This document shows, piece after piece, positions 56,031-64,000 of a stretch of 64,000 nt of DNA (position 1 is the first letter of the stretch; every line of letters begins with the position of its first letter). The notes under the pieces are model-generated. The model searched no databases and was not told the DNA's origin. It worked only from the letters and a program-made list of their open reading frames with translations. This DNA comes from Hypoxylon rubiginosum (taxonomy: Eukaryota; Ascomycota; Sordariomycetes; Xylariales; Hypoxylaceae): assembly GCA_902806565.1 (NCBI GenBank), contig CADCXA010000062.1, positions 186,001 to 250,000 of the forward strand, written 5' to 3'. Position numbers and translations under genes: made by a program.

Positions 56031-59000
56031 AGTAAAATTTCTACTAACTTTAACTTAATTTCGCTTTTTTTATTATTTAAATTATTTTTATTTATAGTTA
56101 ATACTACCTTTTTATTTAAGTTTTAAAAAAGTTTTTATATTAATAATTAAACTTTAATTTTAATTAAAAAAATAAAAAATACGTATTTTTAATTAAAATA
56201 AGTTTATATAAAATTAAAATAAGTTTTATTAAATTTAAATGTTAAATTTAAATATTAAGTTTAAATTTTAAATTTGAATTTTAAATTAAAATTTATTTAT
56301 TTAATTAAATATAATTAAAATATTAAAATAAATTAAAATAAATAGTTTTAAATATTAAGTTTAAAATATTAAATTTAATAATTTATATAAATAAATATAT
56401 ATAAATTATTATATATTAATTTTAAATATTAAATTTAAATTTAAATTTTAAATTTAAATTATTTTAAAAAAATTATTTATATAATTAAATATAATTAAAA
56501 CGTTAAAATAATTTAAAATAAATAATAAATTATATTTATTATTAAAATAAAATATAATATAAAAAATTATAAAAAGTTAAAATCTTTTAAAGTTTTAATA
56601 ATTAAAAATTTAAAACAATTAAATATTTATATATTAATAAAAAATTAATTAAATATTTTAAGTTTTTTAATAGTTAGTTAATATATATTTAATAATAAAT
56701 AATATATTAATTAAATTATTTATATTTTATATTATTTATAATAAATTATTATATATATTTAATAAATAAAATTTTAATTTTATTATTTAAATATTTAAAT
56801 ATTTATTTATATTTTATTTACTTATATTTTATTATTTATTATTTTTTTTTATAAATAATATATAACGTTATATATATTATAAATATATAATTATTTTTCT
56901 TTATATAATTTTTAAAAAAAACGGCGTATAAAAAAATATTTAAACGTATTAAGTTTTATTATTTTAATTATATTAATATATTTTTATTATTTATAATATA
57001 TATATTTAATAATAATAATATTTATTATAATATTATTTATTATATTTATTATATAATAATAAAAAATATTTAATATAATAATAAGAAAAAAATAAATAAT
57101 ATTTTTTTGTTTTTTTTTTTTAATTTTAACTTTAATTTCTTATATATTTATTTTAATTAATAAAATCTTATAAAATATTAAATATTATTTTTAAGTTTTT
57201 TTATATATAAATAATTTTAAAAACAATATTATTAAAAAAATATTTTTTTTTTTTTATAATAACGTTTTATATTTAATTGTTTTTTTATTTAAACACTAGG
57301 ATTTTCTTAAAATAATTTCTTAATTTTAACGAAATTTATTATTTTATCTAGTTATTAAAAATAAAAGCGAATTTTTAAACTTAAATTTAAAAAGTTTTAA
57401 TATATTAAACAATCGATTTTTATATAAAAAAAATAACTTGATTATTTATATAAATCTTTTAATTTAAAAAACTATTATTATTTATAATAAAATTTATTAT
57501 ATTATTAATTTTATTTAAAAGTTAAAACTTTATTATATTATTTTATAAAAAACAAATTAATAATTTAATATAAATTATATATATAAATATTAAAAAATGT
57601 TATTTAAAAAAAAATACTAATATTATTAATAATTTCTTTAATATTATTTATTTTTTAAAAAATTTATATAAAATCGTTAATTATTTTTATATTATTTTCT
57701 TTCTTATATTAATTTTTACTTTTTTTACTATTAAATTAACTTTTATTTTTATTTAATCGATTTTTATTTTTATTTAATTAACTTTTATTTTTATTTAAAT
57801 AACTTTTAATTTTTTTATTAATTATCGATTAATTTATTATATTTTTTATAATATTAATAAAAGTTTTAATATTATTTTTAAAATATAATAATTATTTTAT
57901 AAAAAACCTATTTTTTTATTTATTTTATATTTTTAGTTTTTTATTTAAAATTAATATTAATTATAAAAAAAAAAAAAAAGATTGTTATTTTTTATATTAT
58001 TAAGTTTATTTTAATATAAAAACGCCGTGTTTTTTTAAATAAATTAATATTAATTAAATATTATAAAAAGTTTAAATTTAATTTATTTATTAATAATAAA
58101 TAATTTTATAATTAAATTAATTTTAATAAAAATAATTTAAAATTTATATACGATTTTAATTTAAATATTAACATAGATAAATTTAAATTTAATATCGCTT
58201 TTATTAATTTTATTTATTACTAGCGTTTTATTAATTATTTTAATAATTTAAATAATTATAATAATAATAATAATAAAAATTTTAATATAAATTATTTTAA
58301 AAAGCGATATTAATTTTTATATAATTTAAATTAAAATTATAAAATAAAACTAAATATTATATTTTATTTTAAGCGATAAATTTTTTTATTTAATAATAAT
58401 ATTAAGTTTATATAATTTTCCTTAATATTATATTAAATATATTTTTTTATAAAATATAATATTAAATTTAAAATTATTATAAAACGTAATAAATTAATAT
58501 TATAATTTTAACTGATTTTTTTATTTATAATTAACACGAAATTAATATTATTAATATTTTATTTTATTAATAATATAATAAATTATTTTAAAACTTATAA
58601 AATCTATTAATAAAATCGTAAACTTATTATTAAAAAACAACGTTATATTTTAATTAATATTTTTTAATATATTTTTAATTAAAAGTGAAAATATAATTAA
58701 AATAAAAAAGTAATAATATTATTTTTTAAATAAATTATTTAATGGTATATTAATAATTTTTATTTTTTTATTTTTTTAAATAAATAATACTTTTTATTTA
58801 CTTTTTATATATAATATTATTTATTTTTATTTTTAAATAAAAAAAATAAAAGAATTAATATTTAATATTAAATTTTATAGTTACTTTTTATATGTTTATT
58901 AAATTATAAATAAAAATTAAAAACATTATTTATTTTTTATTTAAGCTTTTAATTTAAAAACATTATATAATAAAAGAAAATATATTTATATTATTTATAA

Positions 59001-62000
59001 AAGCTAATATAAATTAAATAAAAATAAAGTTTTTTAAATGTTTAAAAAATATAATTAAAAGGTTAAAATATTAAGTTATAAAAAAAGTTTCTATTAAAAT
59101 TTAAAGTAAGTGTATATAAATTAAAAAAGTGAAAATATAAATTAAAAAAATAAAAATATAAACTTAAAAAATAAAAATATTAAAAAAAAAGCTTTTATTT
59201 ATATTTAAAATTAAGGTTAATAATATTTACCGCTTTTTAACTTTTTATTTATATTATTAGTTATATATTATAATTTTATTAATATATTTAATTTAAATTT
59301 AAATTTTAAAAATATTATAAATTATATATTATTATTTATTTAAAAAAATTTACGCTTTATTATTTTAATAAAAATAATATTATTTAGATTTTTATTTTTT
59401 AAGTTTATATTTGTTAGTTAAGATTTAATTTTAAAGTTTTTTTTATTATTATTATTAGAAATTTTATAAATAAATACGGTTTTATTTAACTTTTATTTTT
59501 TTTAATAATAAACTTTTTAATAAGCTTGGTTTTTTTAACAAGCTTGTTTTTTTTTTATATTTTTAATAATATTACGTTTTTACTTAGCTTTTTTTATAGT
59601 AGTTTTTTTAGTTAAAAACTATTAAAACTTTTAAATTAATTTAACTTTTTAATTAATAGTAAAAATAAATATTATTTATAATAATTATTTAAAACCTTTA
59701 ATACTAAGAATTAAAATAAATAATATAAAAGTAATTATAAATATAAAATATTAATTTAAAAATATATTAGTTTTATATTTTATTTAAAAAATTAAATTAA
59801 GATTTAATTAAATTATAATATAATTTATATAATAAATATATTTATTTTTAATAAATTGTAATTATTTTATATTATTAATTAACTTGAAATACCGTTTTTA
59901 ATAAATTAATTAAATAACAAATAAATATAAAAAAAGTGATTGTTTTTATTATTATTTTAAATAAATTTAATTTAATATTTTTATTTAAAAAATACTAAAT
60001 TTTAATAAATATATTATACTTTTATAAAAACTAAATAACTTTTAATTTTAAATTAAGTTATAAAAACTTAAAAGTATATATTTAACTAAGAAAATTACAT
60101 TTAATTTATTTTTTTAAAATCGAAATATTTTTTAAGTTAATTAATTAAATATTACGTTTATTATATTTTAAATTAATTTACTATAAAAGTTTTTATTTAA
60201 TTTATTATTATTATAATATTTATATTTATATATTATTTATTAATATTAATAATAAATAATATTAACTAAGATTTTTATTAAAATTATCTTAAAATTTAAT
60301 TTTAAATTTTTAAGGATAAAAAAAACTATAAATATTTAAAATATCGCTTTTATAATATTTAAATTCGTTTAAATTAAAACAATATATTAAAATAAACATC
60401 GATATATTTATAAATTATAATATAATATTAAAATTAATTTTAATATAACCTTTTATATTAATATAAAAAATAATAATAATATTTTTAAACTTAATAAATT
60501 AAAAGTTTCTATTAAATCTTTTTAATAAAATAATATAATTAATAAAATTAATATTTAAGTTTATATTAAAAAACCTTTAAATATTATTTAACTTAATAAA
60601 AATGGTTAAAAAATTAAATAAACATATAATAAAATTATTATAAGTAAAAATAATAATAAAAATTAAATATATAAATAATAATAAAAGTAAATAATATAAA
60701 TAATAATTAAGAAAATAAAATTTATTAAAATAAAAACAAATATATTTAAATATTTATTATTTATCTATAAAAATTAATTTACTAAAAAATCCTTTATTAT
60801 CTATTTATTATATAAATAAATAAAAAAACTTTTATATAAAAATTACGTTTAAAATTATATTTAATAATAATTAATTAAATATTATACTTTAAAATTATAT
60901 TATATAAATAAAAAAAGCGGAGGAAAAAAACTAATTAATTATTATTTATAATTAAGTTATATAAATTAAATAAATTTTAACGTTATTTAATATTAATTAA
61001 AATAATAAAAAATATAAAAAAAAAGATTTTAAAAGAAATTTCTTATTAATTTAATTTTATAAAATAAATTATTTAATTAATATTTTCTATATATTTAAAC
61101 TATTTATAATTATATTTATATATTTTATATATATTATTTAATATTTTAATTTTACTATTATTTATTTAAAAATTATTAAACTTATTAAGTATTAATTAAA
61201 TATTATTATTATTTAATTATAATTATATTTAATTTTTAAAAAAGTTATTAATATTAAACTATTTTTATATTTTTAATTTTATATATATTTTACTTTTAAT
61301 TTAATTATTTAATTATAATAATATTATATAGCTTTTATTTATTTTATTTATCGGTTAAAAACTTATTAATATTAAATTATTATTATTTATTTAATTTTAA
61401 ATTAATAATCTATAAGTTAGAAACTTATAAAATATATTGTTTTAATATTTTATTATAATATAAATAAGTTTATTTAAATTTTAATTTTAATTTAATAAAA
61501 AACTTAAATAACTATTAATTTAATTAATATTATATTAAATATATATATAAATTTATTGTTATTATTTATTATAAAGTTTTAATATTTTTATTAAAATATA
61601 AATAAAAAAGATAATTAAATTAAAACTTTAATATATATTAAATTAAATATTAATATATTTATATTTATTATTTATAAAATTTTAATGTTTTTAACTAAAA
61701 AATAATAAAGAAAAATTATTAAATAGTTATTTTAATTATAATTAAATAATATATTTAATTATATTTTAAATTTATAAATACTTTATATTTATAAAAATAT
61801 ATATTTATTAAAAAAAAAAAAGTTAAAATATTCGACATTTTAATTTAAATATAATTAAATATTTATATATATATATATTTATTTTTATTATTTAAAAGGT
61901 TTTTATATTTTTATTTAGTTTTATAAAAAAAGGTTAATAAGTTTTTATTTTACTTGTAATTTAATAATATATTTAAATAATTAAATAATTTAAAATATTT

Positions 62001-62499
62001 AATTAACCGGAATATTTTAAATTATATAAAGCTATTATTTATAATAAGATTTATATAAAAAATTATAATCTTTAGTTTAAATAAACTTTTATTAATATAT
62101 TAAATAAGTTTATATTATTTATTATTATTTTTAAATAAATATTTAATATAAAATAAATAATATTATATATTATAAAATATTTATAATATTAAGAAATTTA
62201 TATTTTATATAAGTTTATTATATTTTTAAAAATTATATAATATTTTAAATTTATAATATAATAATTTAAAGTTATAACGTTAAATAATTATATTAAAATA
62301 TTATTATTAATTAAATAATTATTATTATAAAATAAATTTAAATATATAAATTTTAATAATAAATATTTAATATATAATAATTTTTTTTAATATAATTTTT
62401 AAGTTATAATATATAAACTTTAATATTAAATTTAAAATTAATATTAAGTTTAATTTTAATTTTAGTTTCGGTTTTAATTAAAATGTTAATTAAAATAAA

Positions 62500-62620
62500 A
62501 TTCCACGGCCGCCCCAAAAAAAAAAGCCATATATTTAAGTTATAGCTTTTTATAAATTTTAAAAAGCTTAAATATATAGTTTTTTTTTCTAAGGTTTATT
62601 TCGCCGGTTATAAAATTTTT
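62500..62620. repeat. GC island and hairpin inside the AT-rich block
   Basis: CCACGGCCGCCCC at 62502-62514 is the only GC-rich string for kilobases. It is followed by an A-run and then an inverted repeat, ATATATTTAAG facing CTTAAATATAT around 62528-62579 with the arms reinforced by CTTTTTATAAA and TTTTAAAAAG. It may be the unmutated foot or end of a transposable element. Confidence 0.4.
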
Positions 62621-63369
62621 TTATAAAGTATAATAATATATAAAATATATATAATAATTTAAAATAAAAAATTAAAAAGTAAGTTTAAAATATTAATATT
62701 TATTTAAAAGCTATAAATTTATAAAAAGTAAAATTATTATAATATTTATAAATTTTTTTATTTTAAAAACCAACTTTTAATATAATAATTTATAAAATAA
62801 ATATAATATTTTAAATAACTTTATATATTTAATAAATTAATAATTAAGTATTTAAAAGTATATATATAACAGTTTTTTTTATTACTTAAAAATAAATATT
62901 AATAATAATAAAATTTATAATTTTTTTAATTTTAAAAACAATTAATTTAATTTATTAAATTAAAATAACTTTAATTACTTTTATATTAACCCTTATAATT
63001 AAAGAAAAAACACCTTTAAAATTTATTATTTAACTAATTTCTATTAATTTTAATTAAATAGATTTTACTTTTAATTATTTTTAAAATATTATAAAATCTA
63101 TATAATTTTATTAAAAAATTTATTATATAATTTATATTTAAAACTTTTAAAAAATTAAATATTTATTTATAACATTTTTATATAATATTTATAATTTAAT
63201 TTTAAATTATAATTTAATAACAATTTATTTATTTATATATAAAAGTTAAATTATTTTTTTAAATTTTTTTATTTTATTTTCTTTTTATTTTTTTTTACTT
63301 TAAAAATTTATTTATTATATTTAGCTTAAATAACTTTAATAATAATTTTAATTATTTTTTTTTAAATAA

Positions 63370-63510
63370 TATTATTTTTTTTTATAAAACTAGTTTTTTT
63401 TATAAAACCGTTTTTTTATATAAAATATTTTTATATAAAATAAAGTTTTTATATAAAATAAGGTTTTTATTATAAACTAATTTTTTATTATAAATTAACC
63501 TTTTTAATTT
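63370..63510. repeat. Degenerate short tandem array in the AT block
   Basis: About seven imperfect units of the form TTTTTTATAAAA followed by a short variable tail (CTAG, CCG, TA, TAAAG, TAAGG, CTAA, TTAACC), spaced 17-24 bases. Looks like a decayed minisatellite. Confidence 0.45.
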
Positions 63511-64000
63511 ACCTATTTATTTTTTTTTTTTTATATATTATTATAAAAATTTTATTAATAAATATATTAATAACTTTAAATAAAAACTAATAATATTATT
63601 TAGTTTATTTTATTAAGTTTATTATAATATTTAACTTATAAACATTAAAAGAATATATTAATTACTTTAATTAAAATAATAAATAAATTATTAAATATAT
63701 TTAATATATTATAATAAAATAAAGTTTTAATATTTTATAATTAAAAGAAAATATTATAAGTAATAATAAATATAAAAGATATATTAAAAATATATTAATT
63801 AGCACAAATATTTAATTAATATTAAAGTATTATATATAATAAAAATAATATTTAAAAAAAAAACTATTTTAGCGTAATATTTAAATAAGTTATATACTAA
63901 GTTTAAGTTATATATAACTTAAAACGTTATATAACATTTTAACACCTTAATATTTTAATTTTATTATAATATAAATTAATATATTTATTATAACTTAAAA

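Larger units (their letters stand above)
56031..64000. repeat. Extremely AT-rich, RIP-type gene-free block
   Basis: About 8 kb that is nearly all A and T on both strands. Long TA, TTA and AAT runs, a scarcity of CA/TG, and residual C and G kept mainly as isolated CG, GC or CT are the expected end state of RIP on nested repeats. No open frame of length is present on either strand, and no tRNA, origin or transposase fragment can be read. It continues past the window end. It is probably constitutive heterochromatin. An AT-rich regional centromere or pericentromere is a possible alternative; a mitochondrial origin is unlikely because no mitochondrial gene can be read. Confidence 0.85.

Noticed and set aside
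56031..64000. Mitochondrial DNA insertion
   Set aside because: No mitochondrial gene, tRNA or intron core can be read, and the base pattern fits RIP end-products.

Overview
The window is nuclear DNA of a filamentous ascomycete (Pezizomycotina, most likely a Sordariomycete). The evidence is the set of short GT-AG introns (about 50-80 bases) with CTAAC-like branch points, Zn2Cys6, HET, rhodopsin-domain (SAT4/PTH11-like) and small secreted cysteine-rich genes, recurring TACCTAGGTAGGTA palindromes between genes, and clear marks of repeat-induced point mutation (RIP). No prokaryotic feature, CRISPR array, rRNA or convincing tRNA was found.

Layout. 1-0.9 kb is the tail of a decayed RCC1 (Ran exchange factor) pseudogene. 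2-6.3 kb holds a secreted tyrosinase and a secreted type-B carboxylesterase. 6.7-19.7 kb is an accessory-looking stretch: five proteins without a named function, a five-exon rhodopsin-domain membrane protein, a 120-residue six-cysteine secreted protein (effector candidate) and a three-exon short-chain dehydrogenase. 19.7-28.4 kb is gene-poor. It holds only relics, among them a mutated copy of part of the HET gene at 52.7-55.6 kb. 28.5-31.0 kb is a conserved five-exon RasGAP (Gap1 type). 33.5-38.8 kb has a GH43-CBM35 galactanase-like enzyme and a membrane-anchored protein with two amidohydrolase-like halves. 39.7-51 kb is a compact run: DAL5-type MFS permease, divergent Zn2Cys6 regulator, peptidase-C45/isopenicillin N acyltransferase-like enzyme and ABCC exporter. 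An RNase H with an N-terminal Cys/His-rich segment follows. The HET gene at 52.7-55.6 kb is split by an 814-bp AT-rich element with terminal inverted repeats of about 115 bp. From about 56.03 kb to the end the sequence is an extremely AT-rich, gene-free block typical of RIP-ruined repeats.

How it fits together. The amidohydrolase, permease, regulator, C45 acyltransferase and ABCC transporter could form an uptake, amide-processing and export module under a local regulator. No ACV synthetase or other backbone enzyme is present, so it is not a penicillin cluster. This grouping is inference. The right third is a gene-rich to AT-rich transition where an incompatibility (HET) gene is being destroyed by element insertion and C-to-T mutation.

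Exon borders were set by eye from splice consensus, frame and family fit. Multi-exon models keep frame throughout, but none has transcript support.
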